Assembly: GCA_023476565.1 (NCBI GenBank)
Contig: JAMCVZ010000073.1
Coordinates: forward strand, 1 to 54,064
Reading direction: 5' to 3'
Origin: Nitrospirota bacterium
GTDB lineage: Bacteria; Nitrospirota; Thermodesulfovibrionia; Thermodesulfovibrionales; Dissulfurispiraceae
DNA length: 54,064 nucleotides
Shown: one piece after another, positions 7,817 through 16,410 of the stretch
Numbering within the stretch: position 1 is the first letter of the stretch
Layout of the letters: the number at the start of each line of letters is the position of its first letter
Position numbers and translations under genes: made by a program
The notes under the pieces: generated by a model
What the model saw: the letters and a program-made list of their open reading frames with translations, nothing else
Told to the model about the DNA's origin: nothing
Database searches by the model: none

Positions 7817-7904
7817 AAAAACAGTGATCAGTGACGAGTTAAAGGACAACTACTATCTTAAAATTATTCCTTAGTTATTGTCCACTGATTACGTGTTGCA
7901 ATCG

Positions 7905-10325
7905 CTAAACATTTTCAACCATTTCCCATACGCCGCAGGGACAGATGCCCGCGCAGAAGCCGCAGCCGATGCATTTCTCCTCATCGACCACGTATTCGAA
8001 CGAGCCGCCTTCGTGCTCGATCCTGCTGATCGCGCCCCAGTAGCAGGTGGCCTCGCACATATGGCAGTCGCGGCAGGTCGCGCACGACATGCACTTGTTC
8101 CCCTCGCTCTCCGGCGTGAAATCGCCGCGGCAGACGTCGTAATACTCTTTCTTGATCCTCTCGTACGGGATGACCTGTTTCACTTCAGGCTGACGCGGCG
8201 CATGCATGAGCTGATAGTGAATGGTATCAGCAACGAGCCGCCCCTGTCCGATGGCGTGGGTAACCAGGCCGAGGCTCGTAGCATCGCCGATGGCGAAGAC
8301 CTTGACATCCGACGTCTGGTTGATCTCGTTGACCGCGATCCAGCCCCGTTCGGTATGGACGCCCGGCGGCAGGAAATCCAGAACCGGCATGTCGCCTACG
8401 GACATGATCACAAGGTCGGCATCGAGAGACGAGCCGTCCTTGAAATAGAGCTTCTTTTCATCATTGCTGTACCGCTCGGTGAATTTGGGATAGATGATCT
8501 GCGTTCCTTTCGCAGTAGCGGTTTCCATCTCTTTGCCGAAAGCCGCGGGCTTCTGGATATCGACGGCAATGACCGATTCGGCGCCGTAATTGTACGCCTC
8601 TGAAGCGACATCCATGCCTACGTTGCCCGCGCCGATGACCACTACTTTTTTCCCTCTGAGGTCAGGCAGGTTCTCGCTGTTGATTCCCCTGAGGAAGTCA
8701 TACGCGGATACAATATGCCCGGAGCCGGGGAATGCTATGATCCTCGGCTTGTGGGCGCCGCAGGCGACTACGACGAGTTCATGATTTTTATAGATATCAT
8801 CGAACTTATCCCGGTCTACCGGGGTTTTTAAGTGAACGTTTACCCCCAATTCGCTGAACCGGGAAAGCTCTCTCTCCAGTATCGTGTGCGGGAGTCGCTC
8901 CCGTGGAATGCAGAGCTCTATCTTGCCGCCCAGTTTGTCGGAGGCCTCATAGAGGTCAACGGTATGCCCTTTCAAGGCAAGCTGCCATGCGGCGCTGAGA
9001 CCCGCGGGACCGCCGCCGACGACTGCGACGGCGTGGCCTGTCGGCTTTTCCTTTTTAGGCGCAGGCAGGTCGAGTGCAAGGCTGCCGAGTTTATCGATCT
9101 GGAGCGGTTTGTCCAGTTGTCCCCTTGTGCAGCTCTGCATGCAGAGGTTGGGGCATATCTGCCCGCATACGGTTGCAGGCAAGGGGCTGTACCGCAATAC
9201 CAGTTCCAGCGCTTCCTGAAGCAGGCCCTGCCGTATGAGCGCGGCCCTCTTATGCGAGGGGATGCGGGTAGGGCAGGCATATGCACAGGGGGGCAGATAT
9301 TTTTCGTTTGCCCATATCGGCTTGTTGCGCCTTTCGGCGCCGGTGGTTATGTAAGGCAGTATGGTCAGCTCATGGTCCAGATATTCGGCGAAGATGCCGC
9401 CCTGGCCGACTTCCTTTTCCCACATGTTCTTCCTGAAATCCGACGTTGAAAGCTTGAATTTCTTCCTCGCCGCTTTTTCCTGGGGAGTATATGCCATGAG
9501 CTTTTTCCAGTCGGCGGATGAGCGGGTAAGCTCTTCGTAGTAAGACGTTCTGTCGATGGCCTCAAGGAAGGGCTTCATATTGGTTTTGAGCCATTCCCAA
9601 TCCTGCGGTGTCAGGTCGAGGAGCTTCACATCCCTCTCGCTGTATCCCTGGATCGGGCCGCGGAAATAAATGGTCCCGCCGACCATACCCACGCAGGGGC
9701 GGTAGCCGAGGACGTTTTCGGGGTTCCTCGGGTTTACGCCGCAGACAACTGCTATGCCGCCGGCCTTGAATTCGGCAAAGGAATCTCCGACGTTCCTGAA
9801 ATACCATGACTGGGGCGGTTCAAAGCGCGGGTTGTGTTTTGTCATGGTATCGCACCGCGCGCCGCCGCTGCCCTGCACATAGAGCATTCCCTGGGCCGCC
9901 GCGTTGAAAGCCCCGTTGGTCACATCGCCCAATACCGTTATCCTGGCGCCGCAGTTGAGCCAGCCCACATCGTCGGAGCCGCTCTCATGGACGGTTATCT
10001 CTGTGCCGGGCATGCCCATGCTTCCGAGCCTCTGACCCGGGGCGCCGTCGACGGTTATTTTTACCGTTTCTATGGCAGTTAGGCCCCTCGGCCAGATGCG
10101 GCCCCCGATACCGTGCTGCCCGTTGGCTATTACGCGCAATTCGCGTGCGCCCTCCTGTACCGCATGCTGAATCTGTTCTTCAAGGATACGGGACGGCACT
10201 CTTTCCCCGCTGACATTTCCCTTTATAGTGACGGCCTTATCGCGTGATGCGTTTTTGGTTTCTTTTTTCTTCTTTGCCACATTACTCATTACTGATAACT
10301 TATTACGGTTTTTCTTAGCACGCAT
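7905..10325 (-). CDS. Glutamate synthase GXGXG/small-subunit fusion with ferredoxin tail
   Basis: This 806-residue protein fuses three modules. Residues about 30-265 form the GXGXG beta-helix of the glutamate synthase large subunit C-terminus. Residues about 340-720 form a GltD-like NAD(P)H oxidoreductase, with Cys at 347, 351, 387, 391, 395 and 399 for 4Fe-4S clusters, FAD motif VGGGPAG (about 435) and NAD(P) motif VIGAGNVG (about 562). Residues about 730-800 form a ferredoxin domain (CATCRDCHMCEATC and CIGCGFCAGICPCG). It passes electrons from NAD(P)H or ferredoxin to the FMN synthase subunit. It is the last gene of the operon, and its start overlaps the previous gene by 11 bases. A second in-frame ATG (10289) is a possible alternative start. 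Confidence 0.92.
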   Translation of the reverse strand: MRAKKNRNKLSVMSNVAKKKKETKNASRDKAVTIKGNVSGERVPSRILEEQIQHAVQEGARELRVIANGQHGIGGRIWPRGLTAIETVKITVDGAPGQRLGSMGMPGTEITVHESGSDDVGWLNCGARITVLGDVTNGAFNAAAQGMLYVQGSGGARCDTMTKHNPRFEPPQSWYFRNVGDSFAEFKAGGIAVVCGVNPRNPENVLGYRPCVGMVGGTIYFRGPIQGYSERDVKLLDLTPQDWEWLKTNMKPFLEAIDRTSYYEELTRSSADWKKLMAYTPQEKAARKKFKLSTSDFRKNMWEKEVGQGGIFAEYLDHELTILPYITTGAERRNKPIWANEKYLPPCAYACPTRIPSHKRAALIRQGLLQEALELVLRYSPLPATVCGQICPNLCMQSCTRGQLDKPLQIDKLGSLALDLPAPKKEKPTGHAVAVVGGGPAGLSAAWQLALKGHTVDLYEASDKLGGKIELCIPRERLPHTILERELSRFSELGVNVHLKTPVDRDKFDDIYKNHELVVVACGAHKPRIIAFPGSGHIVSAYDFLRGINSENLPDLRGKKVVVIGAGNVGMDVASEAYNYGAESVIAVDIQKPAAFGKEMETATAKGTQIIYPKFTERYSNDEKKLYFKDGSSLDADLVIMSVGDMPVLDFLPPGVHTERGWIAVNEINQTSDVKVFAIGDATSLGLVTHAIGQGRLVADTIHYQLMHAPRQPEVKQVIPYERIKKEYYDVCRGDFTPESEGNKCMSCATCRDCHMCEATCYWGAISRIEHEGGSFEYVVDEEKCIGCGFCAGICPCGVWEMVENV

Positions 10326-11988
10326 AACTTATCCCCAGCCTCTCTGCCATTGCTTTATCATCGATGCTCAGCCCGTCGGACATGCCTATGGGGAGTTCGG
10401 TGCTCCTGCCCATGGGAGCGAAAATCTTGCGCAGTTCAACATCAGCGGCTTTGAAGACCTCGACCACACGCTCCGCAACCCTGTCGGAATCGAGCCTCCT
10501 GTAAAGTTTCGGGTCCTGGGTGGTTATGCCCCTCGGGCATTTTCCGGTATTGCAGAGACTGCAGCGGTTGTACTCGTCGCCGAAGCAGTCCGCCGCCGAC
10601 TGCATGATGTATTTGCCGATAGAGACTGCAGATGCGCCGAGCATGATGAGCGCCGCGGCATTGGCTGCCAGATTGCCTCTCTTTCCGACGCCTCCGGCCG
10701 CTATCAGGGGGAGCTCGTTCTGCTTGCCCTGTTTGACGAGGTCAAGATAGCACTCCCTTATGTTCGACGCAATGGGATGTCCCATTTTGTCCATCGAGAC
10801 ATTGTAAGCAGCGCCGGTGCCGCCGTCCTCTCCGTCTATGGAAAGTGCCGCGGCATAGGGGTTTCTGGCGAGGTTGTTGAGAACGGCCTTGGCTGTCTTT
10901 GTCCCCGATATTTTCGGATACACAGGCACCCTGAAGCCCCACGCCATGGACATGGACTGTATCATTTTTGCGACCGCCTCTTCGATCGAGTACTTGGTCT
11001 GGTGTGTCGGCGGCGATGAAAGGTCGATGAACTGCGGCACGCCGCGGATCTTTGCTATCAGCTTCAGTACCTTCTGCGCCATCAGGAGTCCGCCGTCACC
11101 CGGCTTCGCACCCTGGCCGTATTTGATCTCTATGGCCGCGGGGTCCTCCACCATGTGCGGCAGGGCGTGGATGATCTCGTCCCAGCCGAAATAACCCGAG
11201 GCGATCTGTATGATGAAATACTTGAGGTACTTTGACCTGAGCAGTCTCGGCGGCATTCCGCCTTCTCCGGAAGCCATAACAACGGGAAGTCCTTCAACCT
11301 CATTCAGGTACGCGACCCCCATGGCAAGACCTTCCCACATCGGGGGCGAGAGCGCTCCGACCGACATGCTGCCTATCATGATAGGGTAGATCTCCCTCAC
11401 GGGGGGGACAAATATATTTTTTTTCTTATCGAGCACAAGGTTTCCGCCTTCGGCAGCGAGCGGCAGGTCCTCGGGGCGCATTATCCTGCCGAGCAAAGAC
11501 CTGATGCGGAACTCGTGCCTCCCCGCGTCAAGCGCTGGGTCGGTGAGCATCGAGATCCTGGTGAACTTAAGCCTGTCGAGGGTCGATATGGATGGATCGT
11601 TCCTCCGTCCGCCCCTCTTGTAGCCGTCTCCGCCCTTGTTCTTATAATGAAGGAATTTGTTCTGCTGGTTGTATTCGGGCTCAATGGCTTCGTTCGGACA
11701 CACCAGTGTGCAGGCGCCGCAGCCGGTGCAGTAGCGCTCCATATCGGTTACCTGCTCTACTACGTGGGTGATCGACCTGACCGCCTTCGGTGTGGGCACA
11801 GGCCCTTCCGACGTTACGGTCCTTGCACCCTTGACCGCCGGCACTATCGCCTTGACAGGGCATACGGCGGTGCACTTGCCGCACCTCTTGCACCTGTCGT
11901 CTCTCCAACGGATTATATAGGGAAACTCCCTGAGCGAGAGCTGATGATTGTGGTCTAATCCTATGCCTGGCCGTGTAGCTGGTTCCAT
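10315..11988 (-). CDS. Glutamate synthase FMN-binding subunit with two ferredoxin clusters
   Basis: This 557-residue protein is the central synthase domain of archaeal-type split glutamate synthase. The N-terminus carries two 4Fe-4S ferredoxin motifs, CKRCGKCTAVCP (about residue 34) and CTGCGACTLVCP (about 86). The TIM-barrel part follows, with IEIKYGQGAKPGDGG and the substrate/FMN segment SIDGEDGGTGAA. The cluster motif CSLCNTGKCPRGI (about residue 480) corresponds to the 3Fe-4S site of the family. The reaction is 2-oxoglutarate plus ammonia (channelled from glutamine) giving glutamate at FMN. It sits between the amidotransferase subunit (28-base overlap) and the GXGXG/GltD fusion (11-base overlap), so the three make one complex. 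Confidence 0.93.
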   Translation of the reverse strand: MEPATRPGIGLDHNHQLSLREFPYIIRWRDDRCKRCGKCTAVCPVKAIVPAVKGARTVTSEGPVPTPKAVRSITHVVEQVTDMERYCTGCGACTLVCPNEAIEPEYNQQNKFLHYKNKGGDGYKRGGRRNDPSISTLDRLKFTRISMLTDPALDAGRHEFRIRSLLGRIMRPEDLPLAAEGGNLVLDKKKNIFVPPVREIYPIMIGSMSVGALSPPMWEGLAMGVAYLNEVEGLPVVMASGEGGMPPRLLRSKYLKYFIIQIASGYFGWDEIIHALPHMVEDPAAIEIKYGQGAKPGDGGLLMAQKVLKLIAKIRGVPQFIDLSSPPTHQTKYSIEEAVAKMIQSMSMAWGFRVPVYPKISGTKTAKAVLNNLARNPYAAALSIDGEDGGTGAAYNVSMDKMGHPIASNIRECYLDLVKQGKQNELPLIAAGGVGKRGNLAANAAALIMLGASAVSIGKYIMQSAADCFGDEYNRCSLCNTGKCPRGITTQDPKLYRRLDSDRVAERVVEVFKAADVELRKIFAPMGRSTELPIGMSDGLSIDDKAMAERLGISYAC

Positions 11989-13076
11989 ACCTTTACCTCC
12001 TCTGCCTGCGGCGAAACGATAACCATGTCGTATTTCATGGGGAATATATCCTTGCTCCTGTCCCTTTTCGGGACCGCACTGTCAACGCCGCATTCCTCGG
12101 ACATTAATGCATATTTGCCCTTAACACCGCCCACAACGCCGGGCCTCAGCTTCTTGGAATCATGCACCATAAAGCAGGCGCCGTCGGGGGTGAAGCCGAT
12201 GATCATGTTCGGTCCGTCGATGCAGAGGGGGCGAAGCGATTGCTTTATGAGCCTCAGCGCCCCGGCCCCGGGCCGCTTTTCGATTTCCGTGGCCTTGAGA
12301 GGGGTGATGACATCCTTGTAATACTGCAGCGGGAATCCCAACTGCCGTGTCGTATAGTGGAGAATATGTGTGAACACCTCGCTGTCGCTGTTATAGCCCA
12401 TATATCCGGGGAAGCCCCTGCTTGAGAGGAATTCCCTGATGGGAACAAACGCGGTATTCTCGCCGTTCGTCATCGAGCAGTAGCCCTGGATGAAGAACGG
12501 GTGACAGGCGTAAAGGTAGATGGCGTAGTTGGTGTTCTGCCTGCCTTGGGCCAGTACGATCTTCGCTTTAAGACCGTCTTTATCGAGGCCGAAAAATTCA
12601 GCGACCTGAAGGGGATCTCCCACCTCTTTCAGGGTAATCACATCAGGGTAGAAGGAAAACGCGAATATGGACTCATCCGGCTCACCGCTCTTCCTGACGG
12701 CAAGGCGCGTGTTCATGAGGAGGTCTTCTTTCTCCTCCATCGGCTTATTTTTGTATGCGGCCGGGTAATCGTACACCCGGGCGAAGTAGTGGTCATGGGC
12801 AGCTATATCTTTGACCGGTTTTATCTTCGGGTTCCATTCGTGTTTGAGCTTGAAGCCCTGCTTTTTCATGAAGTCATCCAGCACCTTTTTGCCGGAATTG
12901 GAGCAGATGCCTGAAAGAACAGGATATTTTTTCAGTTTCTCGAAGGCGCCGCCCAGATCTTTCAGGGTAAGGCCGAGACCCGATCCGTCATGTCCTTCTT
13001 TCATGGTCTCAAGCGCCAGGATGGGTTCCATTGGGGAAATGTATTCCCGGGAAGTGACTGCAGCCAATCTACACAT
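11961..13076 (-). CDS. Glutamate synthase glutamine amidotransferase subunit (class II)
   Basis: I chose the ATG at 13076 because the product then begins MCRLAAVTSREY. Class II amidotransferases need Cys2 exposed as the N-terminal nucleophile after Met removal, and AGAGGA lies just upstream. A longer frame to 13430 would bury this Cys and overlap the divergent gene. The 371-residue protein has further amidotransferase features around YMGYNSDSEVFTH and the region after GYCSMTNGENTAF (Asn/Gly oxyanion residues). It hydrolyses glutamine to supply ammonia to the FMN subunit encoded next. It is the first gene of the three-gene operon and is transcribed divergently from the tRNA nucleotidyltransferase. 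Confidence 0.9.
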   Translation of the reverse strand: MCRLAAVTSREYISPMEPILALETMKEGHDGSGLGLTLKDLGGAFEKLKKYPVLSGICSNSGKKVLDDFMKKQGFKLKHEWNPKIKPVKDIAAHDHYFARVYDYPAAYKNKPMEEKEDLLMNTRLAVRKSGEPDESIFAFSFYPDVITLKEVGDPLQVAEFFGLDKDGLKAKIVLAQGRQNTNYAIYLYACHPFFIQGYCSMTNGENTAFVPIREFLSSRGFPGYMGYNSDSEVFTHILHYTTRQLGFPLQYYKDVITPLKATEIEKRPGAGALRLIKQSLRPLCIDGPNMIIGFTPDGACFMVHDSKKLRPGVVGGVKGKYALMSEECGVDSAVPKRDRSKDIFPMKYDMVIVSPQAEEVKVWNQLHGQA

Positions 13077-13188
13077 AAATTTTTCCTCTTTGTCTGAACG
13101 AGTTGCCTTAAACTGCTGAATTTGAAGGCGTACCATACATTTTAAAATTTTGGCCGGTTCATTGTCAAACTGTGGTATCCTATGCTTT

Positions 13189-15837
13189 ATGGACGTTATT
13201 ACATCACATTTGAACGCGGATTTTGACTCCCTTGCCTCGGCCATTGCCGCAACAAAGTTGTACCCCGATGCGGTGATCGTGTTCCCGGGCTCCATGGAGC
13301 GGCGGGTGAGGGACTTTATCGACGCGTTCCAGCCGATTGATATAAAGAAGATCAAGGAAATCCACCTTGATAAAGTCAAAAGGCTGATAATCGTGGATAC
13401 AAAACATCCCGACAGGATCGGCCCGTTCAAGGAGCTGCTTTCGAGGCCGGATGTCAGGGTGCATGTCTACGACCACCATCCTGCGGCCGGGGACGATATA
13501 AAGGGAGAGGTTGAGGTCATCGACACAGCCGGGGCCGAGTCGACCATATTTACGGAAATAATACAGGAAAAGAAGATCCCCTTGACCCCGATGGAGGCCA
13601 CTGTTCTCTGCCTCGGGATATACGAGGAGACGGGCTCGCTGCTTTTTAGTTCGACAACCCCGAGGGACCTTATTGCAGCGGCATATCTGGTCAGGAAGGG
13701 CGCCAACCTGAATATTGTCTCGGACTTTCTCAAGGAGGAAATGAGCAGGGAGGAATTCTCGCTCCTGAACGAGTTGGTCAAGTCCCTCAGGGAAATAGTC
13801 ATTCACGGGGTGCGGATCAAAATAGGCAAGGGCGCGATGGAGGGGTTCGGGGATGTGTCGCACCTCGCCCCCCAGGTCATGGATATGGAAGAGGCTGATG
13901 CGGTTGTCCTGCTGATCGGCATGGCCGACAAGATACTGATCGTGGCCCGGAGCAAGGTCGCGGAACTCGACGTATCCCAGGTCCTCTCCGATTTCGGGGG
14001 AGGGGGGCACCCTGCGGCGGCATCGGTGACTATAAAGGATATGCCTTTTGAAATAATAGAGGAGAGGCTGATCGTATCGCTGTACAAATATACGCGGCCT
14101 GTAAAGCTGGTCAGGGATGTAATGACAAAACCCGTTATCTCCATCACGTGGAACAGCACCATAAAAGAGGCCGAGCGCGTGATGACACGGTACGGGGTGA
14201 ACGCGCTGCCCGTTGTCAGGAACGACCGGTACAGGGGAATCATCACGAGGGGCGTTGTTGAAAAGGCCCTCTTCCACGTTTTGGGACGGAGCAGGTGCGA
14301 GGACTTCGCGACCACCGACGCTATCACCGCCTCTCCCGACACGCCCATAGCCGAGATGGAGCGGTCCATGATAGAGCAGAACCAGCGGTTTGTTACCGTG
14401 CTGGAAGCCGACGGCAGGGTAGCGGGAGCCGTGACGAGGACCGATATATTGCGGTCGCTCTATGAGGATTTCATGAGGAAGAGCAGGGTATCTTCGAAGG
14501 AGTCTTTGAAAGGGGCGCCGGCTTCGGGAATAGGAAGGAATATACCGGGCGTCATGAGAGGGAAGCTGCCCGCGCACCTGTTCGATCTTCTCGTCATGGC
14601 CGGCAAAACCGCCGACGAGCTCGGATACGGCGTTTATCTGGTGGGCGGATGTGTAAGGGACCTGCTGAGGGGTGAGGCAAACCTGGACATTGATATCGTT
14701 GTTGAGGGCGACGGGATAGCTTTTGCAAAAAAGCTGGGAAAAAAGATCGGGGCAAAAATCATTGTCCACAAAAAATTCGGCACCGCTAAAGTCATAATAG
14801 AGGATGGTAACGGGTTGCCGCCTTTACGGCTCGACGTCGCGACGGCGAGGACCGAGTATTACGAATCGCCCGCCGCGCTGCCGAAGGTAGAAATGTCGTC
14901 CATAAAGAAAGACCTTTACCGGCGTGATTTTACGATTAACACCCTCGCGGTAAAATTGAACAAAAAGGATTTCGGCATGCTCATCGATTTCTTCGGGGGC
15001 CAGAGGGACCTGAAGGACAAGGCCGTCAGGGTGCTCCACAATCTTAGTTTCGTTGAGGACCCCACACGGGCGTTCCGGGCCATACGGTTTGCGGAGCGGT
15101 TCGGTTTTAAATTGACGAAGCATACCGAAAACCTCATGAAGCTCGCCATAAGAATGAATATCTTCGAGAAGCTTTCAGGTACCAGGATTTACGATGAGCT
15201 GATGCTCACGTTCAACGAGACAAGCCCGATCAAGGCCCTGAAGCGGCTCGGGGATTACAGCCTGCTCAAGGTGATCCATCCCAAGCTCGTCTTTACCCCC
15301 TGGCTTGAAGCGCTCCTGCAATCGGTACATGATACCATCTCGTGGTTTGAGCTGCTCTTTTTGAAAGAGGAGTACAACAAAGGGGTGCTGTATATCATGG
15401 CCCTTCTGTACAAATTGACCGGGGAGGAGCGGGAAGTGGCCCTTGCCAGGCTCGCTGTTCCTGCAAAACTGAAGGAGCGCATAGCAAAGGAACTGCAGGC
15501 CGTCCAGGACATATTAAGGATGCTCGGCCCGGACAATCCGGTTGAAATATATCAGCTCCTGTCGGGGCGCGGTATAGAATCCATCCTCTTCAGTATGGCC
15601 CTGACGCAGGACAGCGGGAAGAAGAAGGCCATATCCCGGTACCTGCTGCAACTACGCAGCTTGAAGCCGCTCCTCAAAGGAACTGATCTGCAGGCCCTCT
15701 GCATCCCGCAGGGCCCTGTGTATTCGGAGATATTCAGAAGGGTACATGCCGAAAAGCTCATGGGCGGGCTGAATACAAAAGAAGAGGAGCTCGCGTTCGT
15801 GAAAAAGATTTATAAGGGTGTCAAGCAGGTCGGGTAG
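13189..15837 (+). CDS. tRNA nucleotidyltransferase with DHH and CBS domains
   Basis: This large protein (882 residues from the ATG at 13189) combines an N-terminal DHH/RecJ-like phosphoesterase domain (HLNADFDSLAS, VDTKHPDRIG, DHHP), a DHHA1 domain (GGGGHPAAASV), a CBS pair (about residues 310-445) and a C-terminal class II poly(A) polymerase/CCA-type head domain. The head domain has YLVGGCVRDLLRG and LDIDIVVEGDG, whose DxD binds the metals, plus the RRDFTINTLAV motif. In bacteria with split CCA activities this architecture is usually the A-adding enzyme; that is family knowledge, not visible here. The tRNA-Pro gene lacking encoded CCA shows that such activity is needed. A TTG start at 13150 is possible but less likely. 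Confidence 0.9.
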   Translation: MDVITSHLNADFDSLASAIAATKLYPDAVIVFPGSMERRVRDFIDAFQPIDIKKIKEIHLDKVKRLIIVDTKHPDRIGPFKELLSRPDVRVHVYDHHPAAGDDIKGEVEVIDTAGAESTIFTEIIQEKKIPLTPMEATVLCLGIYEETGSLLFSSTTPRDLIAAAYLVRKGANLNIVSDFLKEEMSREEFSLLNELVKSLREIVIHGVRIKIGKGAMEGFGDVSHLAPQVMDMEEADAVVLLIGMADKILIVARSKVAELDVSQVLSDFGGGGHPAAASVTIKDMPFEIIEERLIVSLYKYTRPVKLVRDVMTKPVISITWNSTIKEAERVMTRYGVNALPVVRNDRYRGIITRGVVEKALFHVLGRSRCEDFATTDAITASPDTPIAEMERSMIEQNQRFVTVLEADGRVAGAVTRTDILRSLYEDFMRKSRVSSKESLKGAPASGIGRNIPGVMRGKLPAHLFDLLVMAGKTADELGYGVYLVGGCVRDLLRGEANLDIDIVVEGDGIAFAKKLGKKIGAKIIVHKKFGTAKVIIEDGNGLPPLRLDVATARTEYYESPAALPKVEMSSIKKDLYRRDFTINTLAVKLNKKDFGMLIDFFGGQRDLKDKAVRVLHNLSFVEDPTRAFRAIRFAERFGFKLTKHTENLMKLAIRMNIFEKLSGTRIYDELMLTFNETSPIKALKRLGDYSLLKVIHPKLVFTPWLEALLQSVHDTISWFELLFLKEEYNKGVLYIMALLYKLTGEEREVALARLAVPAKLKERIAKELQAVQDILRMLGPDNPVEIYQLLSGRGIESILFSMALTQDSGKKKAISRYLLQLRSLKPLLKGTDLQALCIPQGPVYSEIFRRVHAEKLMGGLNTKEEELAFVKKIYKGVKQVG

Positions 15838-15989
15838 GGCCGGGAAACAACGTCCCTATCTCTACTACATCGAAGGCTCCTCAATATAATATTATGAAGT
15901 CATAATGAAAAAAATATTTAGACCACTTGCTTTTTTCGGTTTGGTAATGTTTTATTATCTATAATTGTCAAACAGCTTAAGGAGACGCG
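15838..15989. other. Short intergenic with a solo RAYT-2-like half end
   Basis: AACAACGTCCC at about 15846-15856 matches 11 bases of the right terminal repeat of the RAYT-2 element (23332-23345). The rest is AT-rich and presumably carries the promoter of the MerR gene. AAGGAGA precedes its ATG. Confidence 0.3.
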
Positions 15990-16406
15990 ATGAAGAAGAC
16001 CGAGGATGTAGACAAGAGGAGTATGCCGCTTTATCCGATTGGTATCGTAGCAGAATTGATAGGCATAACCGAGCAGACCCTGAGGCTGTACGAGAAGCAC
16101 GGGCTCATCTTACCCGCACGGCGCAATAAGAACAGGTACTATTCGGACAACGACATAAAATGGCTTGCCTGCATAAGGGATTTGATACACACGAAGAAGA
16201 TCAGCATCGAGGGTATCAAAAAACTCCTTGAGTACGCGCCCTGCTGGGAAATAACGAATTGCCCCGATGACAAGAAATCCAAATGCACTGCTTTTGTCGA
16301 CAAGACAAAGCCGTGCTGGGTGCTCAATCAGACCATATGCAAGAAGGAACCGGGCAAGCTGTGCGAGGAGTGCGTCGTATACCTGGCCAGAGCAAAAAAG
16401 AAGTAG
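15990..16406 (+). CDS. MerR family regulator with Cys-rich (two-CW) tail
   Basis: The 138-residue protein has a MerR winged-helix DNA-binding head (IGIVAELIGITEQTLRLYEK, then RNKNRYYSDNDI). The usual dimerisation helix is short. The tail holds seven Cys, at 84, 91, 99, 109, 117, 125 and 128, in the pattern CWE...NC...C...CW...C...C..C. This CW-type Cys module is found in signalling proteins of Deltaproteobacteria and Nitrospirota. It may bind a metal or an Fe-S cluster and sense redox state; that is inference. It ends 4 bases before the convergent phosphomannomutase stop. AAGGAGA gives a good ribosome site. Confidence 0.85.
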   Translation: MKKTEDVDKRSMPLYPIGIVAELIGITEQTLRLYEKHGLILPARRNKNRYYSDNDIKWLACIRDLIHTKKISIEGIKKLLEYAPCWEITNCPDDKKSKCTAFVDKTKPCWVLNQTICKKEPGKLCEECVVYLARAKKK

Positions 16407-16410
16407 GCAG

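Noticed and set aside
7905-11988. Fumarate reductase or heterodisulfide reductase-like complex
   Set aside because: The FMN barrel, GXGXG region and class II amidotransferase subunit together identify glutamate synthase; the Fe-S motifs alone misled.
13077-13430. N-terminal extension of the glutamate synthase amidotransferase
   Set aside because: It would put about 118 residues in front of the catalytic Cys, which must be N-terminal, and would overlap the start of the divergent gene.
13204-14769. 521-residue minus-strand frame opposite the tRNA nucleotidyltransferase
   Set aside because: It is opposite a protein with clear DHH, CBS and polymerase motifs; the translated product is Arg/Pro/His-rich with no domain.
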